Positions 7,084-12,652 of a DNA stretch of 14,082 bases are shown here, in pieces. The stretch lies in NCBI GenBank assembly GCA_035270925.1, contig DATESG010000048.1:1-14082 (forward strand), in the 5' to 3' direction. How positions within the stretch are numbered: position 1 is the first letter of the stretch; each line of letters opens with the position of its first letter. The DNA comes from DATESG01 sp035270925 (GTDB taxonomy: Bacteria > Bacillota_I > Bacilli_A > RFN20 > CAG-826). The notes beneath the pieces were generated by a model. It was given only the letters and a program-made list of their open reading frames with translations, ran no database searches and was not told where the DNA came from. The translations under genes were made by a program, and so were the position numbers.

Positions 7084-7849
7084 TATCGGTAAACTTTTTA
7101 CTTTTGCTAATAACATCACTTTCCCATTTACCAGTCACACCATCTAGGGCTTCTTTGAGTAATTTGGCATCGTCCTTATCTTTGATTACTTTTAAGTAAA
7201 GGTCAGGACGTAAAGTATAAGTTAAGAATAATGATTGTTTGCGGCGCCATTTTTCAATTGCTTTATGATTACCACTATACAAAATAAGCGGAACTTTTTG
7301 GCCGTTAAAGTCGAAGGGTTCAGTATATTGTGGATATTCAAGCAGACTATTATGGGTGAATGATTCTTCGTTTAGTGAATCAATACTAATGACTCCATCA
7401 AGTAATCTAATTACGGCATCACTAATCGCCATTGCGGGAATTTCTCCACCCGTAAGGACAAAGTCCCCAACGCTGATCAGTTCATCGACATAGTCATTTA
7501 CTCTTTCATCAATTCCTTCATAATGCCCACACACGAGGACAATGTGTTGCTTACGAGCTAATGCGAAGGCCTTGTTTTGGTTGAAAGTTTGACCGCGAGG
7601 AGAAAATAAAATCTTGTGACTATTTCCTAAACTTGCAAGGGCGCTCACAACTGGTTGGGCCTGCATAACTAGACCCGCACCTCCGCCAACAGGTGGAGTG
7701 TCAACACGACCGTATTTATTTTCGGTGAAGTCACGGATATTCAGTAGTTCAACTTCAACGATGTTTTTTCCGATCGCTCGTTTAATAATCGAGGTTTGTA
7801 AAAACCCGTTAAACATTTCGGGAAACAGCGTTAAAATTGTTATTTTCAT
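7076..7849 (-). CDS. trmD: tRNA (guanine-N1)-methyltransferase TrmD
   Basis: TrmD methylates G37 next to the anticodon using S-adenosylmethionine and prevents +1 frameshifting. It is a dimeric trefoil-knot (SPOUT) enzyme. The 257-residue copy shows ITILTLFPEMF at the start, GGGAGLVMQAQP near 55-66, the knot segments CGHYEGIDERV (108-117) and SVGDFVLTGGEIPAMAISDAV (126-146), and the C-terminal SGNHKAIEKWRRKQSL. Two substitutions stand out. The position of the catalytic Asp (Asp169 in E. coli, in 'EDSF') reads Glu162 (in 'EESF'), and the following 'YTRP' is 'YTEP'. Also, 'PYGGG' is 'PVGGG'. The gene overlaps rimM by ATGA and has AAGGA 6-10 bases upstream. The usual partner order rimM-trmD is kept, but the whole block is inverted relative to ffh. 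Confidence 0.96.
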   Translation of the reverse strand: MKITILTLFPEMFNGFLQTSIIKRAIGKNIVEVELLNIRDFTENKYGRVDTPPVGGGAGLVMQAQPVVSALASLGNSHKILFSPRGQTFNQNKAFALARKQHIVLVCGHYEGIDERVNDYVDELISVGDFVLTGGEIPAMAISDAVIRLLDGVISIDSLNEESFTHNSLLEYPQYTEPFDFNGQKVPLILYSGNHKAIEKWRRKQSLFLTYTLRPDLYLKVIKDKDDAKLLKEALDGVTGKWESDVISKSKKFTDKK

Positions 7850-8364
7850 AACATTCCTTCAATAAACTCTATCGTCATTTTTTTAGCAGCTAAGTCGGTC
7901 GATTTGACGAAGACGGGAAGAATCGGAACGAGGACATCGCTCTTATTTTCACGTTTTATTCGCAGCGTTTTTTCAGGCGTATAAGTCATAATTTCACTGA
8001 TTTTACCGACATAAACGTTTTCAGTTGTATAAACATCTAAGCCCATCAATTCCTCATCAAAAATATATCCTTTGGGAAGTTTAGCGTCGCTTTTTTTAAT
8101 GACAACATCGTAACGCAAAAGTTTTTCCGATTCGATAATGTGATTAACTTCGACAAACTTAACATTTAAAATACCTTTAGCTAAGACAACTGCGGCAATT
8201 GTGACTAGTGCCTTGACTTCATTGCGTTCGGAAAGGAAGACTTTAGCCCCGACATAGAATCTCTCGTCGATAAAGTCAGTCGTGGGAAAAACTTTTACTT
8301 CTCCCGCGAGTCCACGAGTTGCGATAATCGCACCAATTTTTATTAATTCATTGTTCATGTTCAT
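7846..8364 (-). CDS. rimM: Ribosome maturation factor RimM
   Basis: RimM binds S19 and the 30S head during late small-subunit assembly. The protein has the two expected barrels. The N-terminal RimM domain (about 5-85) begins 'KIGAIIATRGLAGEVKVFP', the family's signature opening. The C-terminal PRC-barrel (about 95-170) has 'LMGLDVYTTENVYVGKI' and 'VLVPILPVFVKSTDL'. Length is 172 residues from the first ATG (8364) or 170 from the ATG at 8358. Neither has a Shine-Dalgarno sequence. A perfect extended -10 box abuts the first ATG and predicts transcription starting at the A of the second ATG, so the second may be the true start on a leaderless mRNA. A terminator separates it from khpA. Its TGA stop overlaps the trmD start. 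Confidence 0.94.
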   Translation of the reverse strand: MNMNNELIKIGAIIATRGLAGEVKVFPTTDFIDERFYVGAKVFLSERNEVKALVTIAAVVLAKGILNVKFVEVNHIIESEKLLRYDVVIKKSDAKLPKGYIFDEELMGLDVYTTENVYVGKISEIMTYTPEKTLRIKRENKSDVLVPILPVFVKSTDLAAKKMTIEFIEGML

Positions 8365-8373
8365 ATTATATCA
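8365..8373 (-). promoter_or_regulatory. Extended -10 promoter directly before rimM
   Basis: On the - strand the bases read TG-A-TATAAT, a perfect extended -10 element, immediately followed by the rimM ATG at 8364. No -35 hexamer is visible at 16-18 bases. Counting the normal six bases after the hexamer, +1 falls at 8358, the A of the second in-frame ATG. The box lies just past the khpA terminator T-run, so it would restart transcription for rimM and trmD. Confidence 0.6.
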
Positions 8374-8402
8374 AAAAAAGATGAGGACTTATTCCCCATC
8401 TT
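8373..8402 (-). terminator. Intrinsic terminator at the end of khpA, before rimM
   Basis: On the - strand AAGATGGGG (8402-8394) pairs with CCTCATCTT (8386-8378), a 9-bp stem with one G-U pair and a 7-base loop, followed by a run of T (8379-8373). The 5' arm is made from the last acidic codons of khpA, and the stop codon lies in the loop. It would end most rpsP-khpA transcripts and separate them from rimM-trmD. Confidence 0.8.
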
Positions 8403-8664
8403 CCTCTTTTTCTTCGCCTAATCCCTCAAGTTTGAGGAATACGTGAATGTTATCTTGCTTTCCGGCAATCGAGAGGGTTTCTCTGAGTGCAGTTGCAACT
8501 GAACCTTTACGGCCAATTAGGATTGCAATATCATTTTTAGCTGCGAACACATTGACGGTCACGCTTTTGGCGTCATCGTTTTTTGTTTCTCTGATGAGAA
8601 GTGCAGCCTTATCACTGACTAAAGGTTCAACAAGTGTGCGAACGATACTTTCATATCTAGTCAC
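8389..8664 (-). CDS. khpA: KH-domain RNA-binding protein KhpA (YlqC family)
   Basis: KhpA is a small RNA-binding protein that works with KhpB/Jag in Firmicutes, with effects on cell size and mRNA regulation. This 91-residue copy is one KH domain with the RNA-gripping loop GRKG at 51-54 ('ILIGRKGSVATALRETLSI'). It ends in an acidic tail, EEKEEDGE. The start codon is GTG at 8664, two bases after the rpsP stop. AGAAGG within the last rpsP codons is the ribosome binding site, so it is coupled to rpsP. Its position after rpsP is the standard Firmicutes arrangement. The tail codons also form half of an intrinsic terminator. An overlapping open frame on the other strand at 8447-8698 has no family features and is ignored. 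Confidence 0.94.
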   Translation of the reverse strand: MTRYESIVRTLVEPLVSDKAALLIRETKNDDAKSVTVNVFAAKNDIAILIGRKGSVATALRETLSIAGKQDNIHVFLKLEGLGEEKEEDGE

Positions 8665-8666
8665 GC

Positions 8667-8954
8667 TTATTTACCTTCTTTCTTCGCTTTTAGTTTAAGG
8701 TTGTGGAATTCTTCCATCACGCCATGAGCGCTGAAGATTGCACGAACTGTATCGCTAACTTGAGCACCTTGACTTAGCCACTTAAGTGCTAATTCACGGT
8801 TAAAAGTTGCTTCTTTGATTGACTTGCTTGGATCATATTGTCCAATTTGTTCAATGAAACGGCCATCGCGTGCGGCGCGGCTGTCACTAGCAACGATTCT
8901 ATAATGTGGTTCGTGAGTACGACCAATTCTAGTTAAACGTAATTTTACTGCCAT
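8667..8954 (-). CDS. rpsP: 30S ribosomal protein S16
   Basis: S16 is a small-subunit protein needed for assembly of the 16S rRNA 5' and central domains. The 95-residue product is typical: MAVKLRLTRIGRTHEPHYRI at the start, 'VASDSRAARDGRFIEQIGQYDP' next, then 'LKWLSQGAQVSDTVRAIF', and a lysine-rich end. AAGGAGG (8969-8963 on the - strand) lies 8 bases before the ATG. It is the first gene of the inverted block and has the best promoter in the window. The next gene, khpA, starts 2 bases after its stop. Confidence 0.98.
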   Translation of the reverse strand: MAVKLRLTRIGRTHEPHYRIVASDSRAARDGRFIEQIGQYDPSKSIKEATFNRELALKWLSQGAQVSDTVRAIFSAHGVMEEFHNLKLKAKKEGK

Positions 8955-8984
8955 AATAATTACCTCCTTATTAATGTCTAAGTT

Positions 8985-9013
8985 AGTTTAGTCTGATTGA
9001 ATTTATCTGTCAA
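8985..9013 (-). promoter_or_regulatory. Strong sigma-A-type promoter of rpsP
   Basis: On the - strand TTGACA (9013-9008) is a perfect -35 hexamer. A 17-base spacer separates it from TAAACT (8990-8985), a four-of-six -10 hexamer. Transcription is predicted to start near 8978, giving a leader of about 23 bases that contains AAGGAGG. It diverges from the permease promoter, whose -35 begins 36 bases away. Confidence 0.8.
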
Positions 9014-9048
9014 GTCTTTTTACTTAACAGGTCACAAAAAAATACCTA

Positions 9049-9077
9049 TTGCGCACGCGTGAGGTAACTAGTAGAAT
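9049..9077 (+). promoter_or_regulatory. Promoter of the NCS2 permease gene
   Basis: TTGCGC (9049-9054), a 17-base spacer and TAGAAT (9072-9077) make a plausible sigma-A promoter with a good -10 and a weak -35. +1 would be near 9084, with a leader of about 19 bases carrying AGGAG at 9093-9097. The 10-base palindrome GAATATATTC (9074-9083) covers the -10 and the bases up to +1, a position where a repressor could act. I see no purine riboswitch: the leader is too short. Confidence 0.6.
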
Positions 9078-9102
9078 ATATTCACTTACTATAGGAGTAT
9101 TT

Positions 9103-10476
9103 ATGAAAAAATTTATTGATCGTTACTTTAAAATTTCCGCTCGCGGAAGCCGCATTGGTACAGAAATACTTGGAGGCGTGATTGCATTTCTCGCAATGAT
9201 TTACATTCTTCCGACCACAGCTTCAATTTTAGGACGCATGGGAATGGATAGTAGTGGCGTTTTCGTTGCAACTGCACTTATTAGTGCCTTAACAACGATT
9301 ATGATGGGGCTAATTGGTAATCTCCCCCTTGTCTTATCCACTGGATTAGGCGTCAGTGGTTACCTTGTCTATACTGTTTATCAAACAACGGGAAGTTGGC
9401 AATCAGCACTTATCGTCCTCTTCATTGTTGGTATTATTTTGTTTATCTTCACACTTACTCGTTTAAGAAGAAAACTCGTCCGAGCGATTTCTAAAGAGAT
9501 TAAAGTAATGATTAGTGCTGGGCTTGGCGCCTTTATTTTATATGCTAGTCTTAGCAGTAGCGGCCTCATTGTTACCGGAACACAAACATTACTCACACTT
9601 GGAAACCTCAAAGATCCTAGTGTCTTACTAGCGATGTTTGGAATGATCACTGTTTTAGTTTTATCATTTGTGCCAAATAAGAGATTGAATCAGTTATCAA
9701 TTCCGATTGCGCTATTAATGACCGCACTCCTTGGAATTACAATAAATTACTCTTTCTTTAATGGTGTACAAACTGGTCTACCAGCCTACAGCAATCAAGG
9801 TTGGGGTGGCCAAGGATTACAAAATGTCGCTTTTAAAATCTTTAATCTTAGTGATTGGCAACAAGTTTTAGCAAATCCTAAAATTTACGGGGCAATCTTT
9901 TCCCTACTTTTAGTCCAATTTTTTGATACTAACTCCGCAATTCTCTCACTTGCCGCCCAAGTTGGTCAAACTGATAAAGACGGTAACGTAATTAATGAAC
10001 AACGTGTTTTCCTCGCCGATGCGATTAACGGCGTTTTGGCTGCCCCACTCGGAACTAGTTCAACGACAACATTTTTAGAAAGTAGTGCCGGAATTGGTGT
10101 TGGTGCCCGTACAGGTTTAATGGCAGTCACAGCCGGATTCTTACTCTTGTTAAGTGCATTTATATTTCCAATTTTCTCAATTTTCACTGCTAGCAGCGTG
10201 ACCTCGCTTGCAATATTTTCAATTGGTGCTTCAATTCTTTCCGACAGTTTTAAGAGAGTTGACTGGAGCAACAAGGCTGTGGCATTTGCGACTGTCTTCA
10301 CTGTGATCTTTAACGTTTTGACAAACTCAATTAGTGATGGGATTGGAATCGGAATTATATTATATGTTGTGATGATGGTTGCAGGTAAAAAAGGAAAACA
10401 ATTAAATGTTGTTACCTACATTCTCGCAATTATCTTTATTATCTACTTTGTGATTAATCGCGTCGTAAGTTTCTAG
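9103..10476 (+). CDS. NCS2/AzgA-like nucleobase (purine) permease
   Basis: This is a polytopic membrane transporter of 457 residues with about 12-14 hydrophobic helices. The closest match I recognise is the NCS2 family, in the AzgA/PbuG (hypoxanthine-guanine) branch. Support comes from the N-terminal 'EILGGVIAFLAMIYILPTTA', from a TM8-like 'FFDTNSAILSLAAQVG' around Asp275, and from the hallmark GTSSTTTFLESSAGI at 317-331 followed by 'GARTGLMAV'. The substrate is inferred to be a purine base. The segment that normally reads 'GMGLNAFFAYTV' is GLGVSGYLVYTV at 81-92, so specificity may differ. I use ATG 9103, with AGGAG 5 bases upstream; an upstream in-frame TTG at 9049 is inside the promoter. 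The gene is monocistronic and sits between rpsP and rplS, where it is not usual. Confidence 0.85.
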   Translation: MKKFIDRYFKISARGSRIGTEILGGVIAFLAMIYILPTTASILGRMGMDSSGVFVATALISALTTIMMGLIGNLPLVLSTGLGVSGYLVYTVYQTTGSWQSALIVLFIVGIILFIFTLTRLRRKLVRAISKEIKVMISAGLGAFILYASLSSSGLIVTGTQTLLTLGNLKDPSVLLAMFGMITVLVLSFVPNKRLNQLSIPIALLMTALLGITINYSFFNGVQTGLPAYSNQGWGGQGLQNVAFKIFNLSDWQQVLANPKIYGAIFSLLLVQFFDTNSAILSLAAQVGQTDKDGNVINEQRVFLADAINGVLAAPLGTSSTTTFLESSAGIGVGARTGLMAVTAGFLLLLSAFIFPIFSIFTASSVTSLAIFSIGASILSDSFKRVDWSNKAVAFATVFTVIFNVLTNSISDGIGIGIILYVVMMVAGKKGKQLNVVTYILAIIFIIYFVINRVVSF

Positions 10477-10504
10477 CCACTACTTATAGTAGGGAGACTT
10501 TTTT
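10477..10504 (+). terminator. Intrinsic terminator of the permease gene
   Basis: Immediately after the TAG, CC-A-CTACT (10477-10484) pairs with AGTAGGG (10488-10494), with a bulged A and a 3-base loop. After AGAC comes a run of six T (10499-10504). The stem is short, but the placement is right. It separates the permease from the rplS promoter only 4 bases further on. Confidence 0.65.
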
Positions 10505-10507
10505 CTC

Positions 10508-10536
10508 TTTACAACAACTATGTCTTTTGCTATCAT
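10508..10536 (+). promoter_or_regulatory. Promoter of rplS
   Basis: TTTACA (10508-10513, five of six) and TATCAT (10531-10536, five of six) are separated by exactly 17 bases. Predicted +1 is 10543, a G that is also the first base of the leader's first hairpin. The leader is thus about 80 bases, far longer than those of the other promoters in this window. Confidence 0.72.
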
Positions 10537-10542
10537 TATTTA

Positions 10543-10614
10543 GCGTTAACAAACGCCTTTGGTGGTCCAATGCCATACGAGTATGAACATCAACTGAAAA
10601 ATTATGAAAAGGAG
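10543..10614 (+). promoter_or_regulatory. Structured rplS leader, candidate L19 autoregulatory leader
   Basis: Three small hairpins follow one another from the predicted +1: GCGTT-AACA-AACGC (10543-10556), TTGG-TGGT-CCAA (10559-10570) and CATAC-GA-GTATG (10574-10585; four pairs if the loop is CGAG). An unstructured A-rich stretch then leads to GGAG at 10611-10614, 9 bases before the ATG. Low-GC Gram-positive bacteria are known to have an L19 leader RNA motif upstream of rplS. Whether this matches that motif's consensus I cannot test here. Confidence 0.5.
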
Positions 10615-10623
10615 CGCAAAAAC

Positions 10624-10971
10624 ATGAATAAAAACTTAGTCAATGAAATTAACGCTTCTCAACTTCGGAATGACTTACCAGTCTTCACCAGCGGTGACAC
10701 GATCAAAATCATGGTCCAAATCGTTGAAGGTGGTAAGAAACGTCTTCAAGCCTTTGAAGGTGTTGTCATTGCCGTTCAAGGTGCAGGGGTCAATAGAACC
10801 TTCACCATTCGGAAACGTTCAGGTGGTATCGGTGTTGAAAGAATATTCTTCATCCACTCACCAGTCCTTGATTCGATTGAAGTTGTGAAACGCGGTAAAG
10901 TTCGTCGCAAGAAAATTTACTATCTTCGTGAAAGAAGTGGTAAGTCCGCACGGATTAAAGAAAGAAATTAA
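10624..10971 (+). CDS. rplS: 50S ribosomal protein L19
   Basis: L19 is a large-subunit protein at the 30S-50S interface (bridge B8 region). With ATG 10624 it is 115 residues, the usual size. The family pattern runs through: 'NDLPVFTSGDTIKI', 'EGGKKRLQAFEGVVIA', 'TFTIRKRSGGIGVERIF', 'SPVLDSIEVVKRGKVRR', 'YYLRERSGKSARIKE'. GGAG at 10611-10614 fixes the start. An in-frame ATG at 10570 would add 18 residues unlike any L19 and lies in the leader hairpins. In the common Firmicutes order it directly follows trmD; here it is separated by the inversion and the permease, and has its own promoter and terminator. Confidence 0.98.
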   Translation: MNKNLVNEINASQLRNDLPVFTSGDTIKIMVQIVEGGKKRLQAFEGVVIAVQGAGVNRTFTIRKRSGGIGVERIFFIHSPVLDSIEVVKRGKVRRKKIYYLRERSGKSARIKERN

Positions 10972-10977
10972 AAAGTT

Positions 10978-11007
10978 GGCCTTGGTATTAACCGAGGCTT
11001 TCTTTTT
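10978..11007 (+). terminator. Intrinsic terminator of rplS
   Basis: GCCTTGG (10979-10985) pairs with CCGAGGC (10992-10998), with one U-G pair and a possible extra G-U at the base. The loop is 6 bases, and TTTCTTTTT (10999-11007) follows. It is GC-rich for this genome and begins 7 bases after the stop. It separates rplS from lepB. Confidence 0.85.
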
Positions 11008-11037
11008 GCCGTCCTTTTATTATTTATATTAAAGTTG

Positions 11038-11047
11038 TATAATGAGG
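11038..11047 (+). promoter_or_regulatory. Perfect -10 box close to the lepB start, and the GAGG ribosome binding site
   Basis: TATAAT at 11038-11043 is a perfect -10 hexamer. The bases 16-18 upstream (around TTTTAT) are a poor -35, and the TGn extension is absent. +1 would be 11050, leaving a leader of only 5 bases before ATG 11055. The nearby GAGG (11044-11047), 7 bases from the ATG, would then not be in the mRNA, so either the start is nearly leaderless or readthrough transcripts from rplS use that GAGG. Confidence 0.45.
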
Positions 11048-11054
11048 CAGATTT

Positions 11055-11786
11055 ATGAAAGAAACCGTGTTACAAAAACAAGAATTACCACCGCGAATCG
11101 ACAAAAAAGAAGAACTATACCATAAGAGTAATAAGTTTTTTAATGCTATAGTCGCCGTTATTTTAACGGTGATTATTATTTTTGCAACGACATATATCAT
11201 CATTTTTTCGGTCTATTCGAGAGTGTATATTGATGGGGCTTCAATGTACCCGACCCTTAATAATTTTACTAATTCCGCTTATCGTGAGTTTGGACTCATG
11301 AATACGCATCGAAGTAATTTCAAACGAGGTGATATTATCGTCTTTGATCGCTCACTTGATGGATCAGGCGATTATCTTGTTAAACGGGTAATTGGTCTTC
11401 CAAAAGAAACGATAAAAATTACAGATGGCGGGAGTGTAGGCACGCCCGACTACATTGAGATTACTAGTAACAGTGCGACCTTCATTCTTGATGAACCATA
11501 TTTAACTAATAGTGCAAAAAACAACACTTTTGCCGGACCGTTTGCGACTTATTCGGAATTAACTTTACAAGATAATCAATATTTTTTACTCGGGGACAAT
11601 CGTGCTAATTCGCAAGATTCACGGATGATTGGTCCAATTAAAAAGGATCAAATTACTGGCAAACTGATGGTTCTTTATGGATATGCCGAAGGGGTTGTTT
11701 CCCAAGAAGATGGTAATGGTCAAGTATCTAACGATTTACTTAACAAACATTATTACCCAATGTGGGATATGAGATTTTTCTTATGA
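11055..11786 (+). CDS. lepB: Type I signal peptidase (S26)
   Basis: This membrane protease removes signal peptides from exported preproteins on the outer face of the membrane. The 243-residue protein has a charged cytoplasmic N-terminus (1-28), one membrane helix (about 29-55) and an extracytoplasmic catalytic domain. The active site is intact: Ser63 in GASMYPTL and Lys110 in YLVKRVIGLPKE. It also has the conserved LLGDNRANSQDSRMIGPI box. The single helix and the Gram-positive spacing match SipS/SipX-type enzymes. Its stop TGA overlaps the rbgA start (ATGA). Adjacency of signal peptidase genes to rbgA-rnhB-dprA is also found in Listeria (sipXYZ). Promoter or readthrough from rplS are both possible. 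Confidence 0.96.
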   Translation: MKETVLQKQELPPRIDKKEELYHKSNKFFNAIVAVILTVIIIFATTYIIIFSVYSRVYIDGASMYPTLNNFTNSAYREFGLMNTHRSNFKRGDIIVFDRSLDGSGDYLVKRVIGLPKETIKITDGGSVGTPDYIEITSNSATFILDEPYLTNSAKNNTFAGPFATYSELTLQDNQYFLLGDNRANSQDSRMIGPIKKDQITGKLMVLYGYAEGVVSQEDGNGQVSNDLLNKHYYPMWDMRFFL

Positions 11787-12652
11787 GTGAACATAATATT
11801 CACTGGTTTCCTGGCCACATGCAAAAGGCTTTAAGGGAAATTGAAAACAAGATAAAAGTCATCGATGTTGTCATTGAACTGGCCGATAGTAGGGCGCCGC
11901 TATTTTCGACACGGAACCCAATGTTGAGCGAGAAAACTAAAACTAAACAAAAACTTTTAGTCTTAACAAAACTTGATTTAGCCGACGAATCGCGGGTTAA
12001 TCTTGCTGTCGAGCAATTAAAGTTGCAATATCAAATGGTTTTAGCCGGAAACTTGAATGATAATGACTTTATCCGTAAAATCAAAAATGCCGTCAAAAAG
12101 CTTGGTGAACCCGTTCATCAAAAACAGAAGGCTAAATTAATTAAACCACAAGCATTAAAAGTCTTAATTCTTGGTATTCCTAACGTGGGAAAATCGACAT
12201 TAATTAATAAACTAGCAAGTCGTAAAGCCGCAGCTGTGCAAAACAAACCAGGTCTTACGAGAGCTCAACAATTTATTAAAGTTGATGATGATTTTATTTT
12301 AATCGACACTCCTGGAATCTTGCCGCCAAATTATGCAAATAAACTTGCCGTTCTTAACCTCGCACTACTAGGTTCAATTCGTCAAGAAATTCTTCCAATC
12401 CACGAACTGGCAATCGCACTTGCGGATTACTTAATTAAAGAATATCCACATTTATTAATCGCGCGTTTTGACCTTAAACCCGAACATTTAGTTGACGCTG
12501 AACAACTTTTACAACAAATTGCTGTGCGCCGCGGTTTACTAGACAATGGCGTCATTAATGTTGAAAAAGCCGAAACCTTACTCCTGATTGAATTCAAAAA
12601 CGGCGTCCTTGGACGTATATCTTTAGGAGAAGACAATGACGACCAACATTGA
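11783..12652 (+). CDS. rbgA: Ribosome biogenesis GTPase RbgA (YlqF)
   Basis: RbgA is a GTPase required for the last steps of 50S assembly, including late incorporation of L16 and other proteins. Its circularly permuted G domain is clear. G4 TKLD at 62-65 comes first, then G1 GIPNVGKS (131-138), G2-like 'PGLTR', and G3 DTPG from Asp175. The N-terminus 'HWFPGHMQKALREIE' is the family signature (the His-rich catalytic loop). The helical C-terminal RNA-binding domain occupies about 195-289. I start at ATG 11783, which overlaps the lepB TGA, giving 289 residues; an in-frame GTG at 11762 lies within lepB and adds nothing conserved. No strong ribosome binding site is seen, so coupling to lepB is likely. 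It overlaps rnhB by 17 bases. Confidence 0.96.
   Translation: MSEHNIHWFPGHMQKALREIENKIKVIDVVIELADSRAPLFSTRNPMLSEKTKTKQKLLVLTKLDLADESRVNLAVEQLKLQYQMVLAGNLNDNDFIRKIKNAVKKLGEPVHQKQKAKLIKPQALKVLILGIPNVGKSTLINKLASRKAAAVQNKPGLTRAQQFIKVDDDFILIDTPGILPPNYANKLAVLNLALLGSIRQEILPIHELAIALADYLIKEYPHLLIARFDLKPEHLVDAEQLLQQIAVRRGLLDNGVINVEKAETLLLIEFKNGVLGRISLGEDNDDQH

Noticed and set aside
8447..8698. Open frame on the + strand opposite khpA
   Set aside because: Mirror frame of a conserved gene, with no ribosome binding site or recognisable domain. The same applies to antisense frames opposite plsX, ftsY, ylxM, ffh, the permease and rnhB.
9049..9102. TTG start adding 18 residues to the permease
   Set aside because: The TTG is the likely -35 hexamer of the gene's promoter; ATG 9103 has AGGAG at the right distance.
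8991..9102. Purine riboswitch before the permease
   Set aside because: The predicted leader is about 19 bases, too short for an aptamer, and no aptamer-like three-way junction is visible.
10570..10623. ATG start adding 18 residues to L19
   Set aside because: The added residues are unlike L19, the bases form leader hairpins, and GGAG at 10611 fits ATG 10624.
11762..11782. GTG start adding 7 residues to RbgA
   Set aside because: It lies inside lepB; ATG 11783 overlaps the lepB stop in the common ATGA manner and begins close to the family signature.
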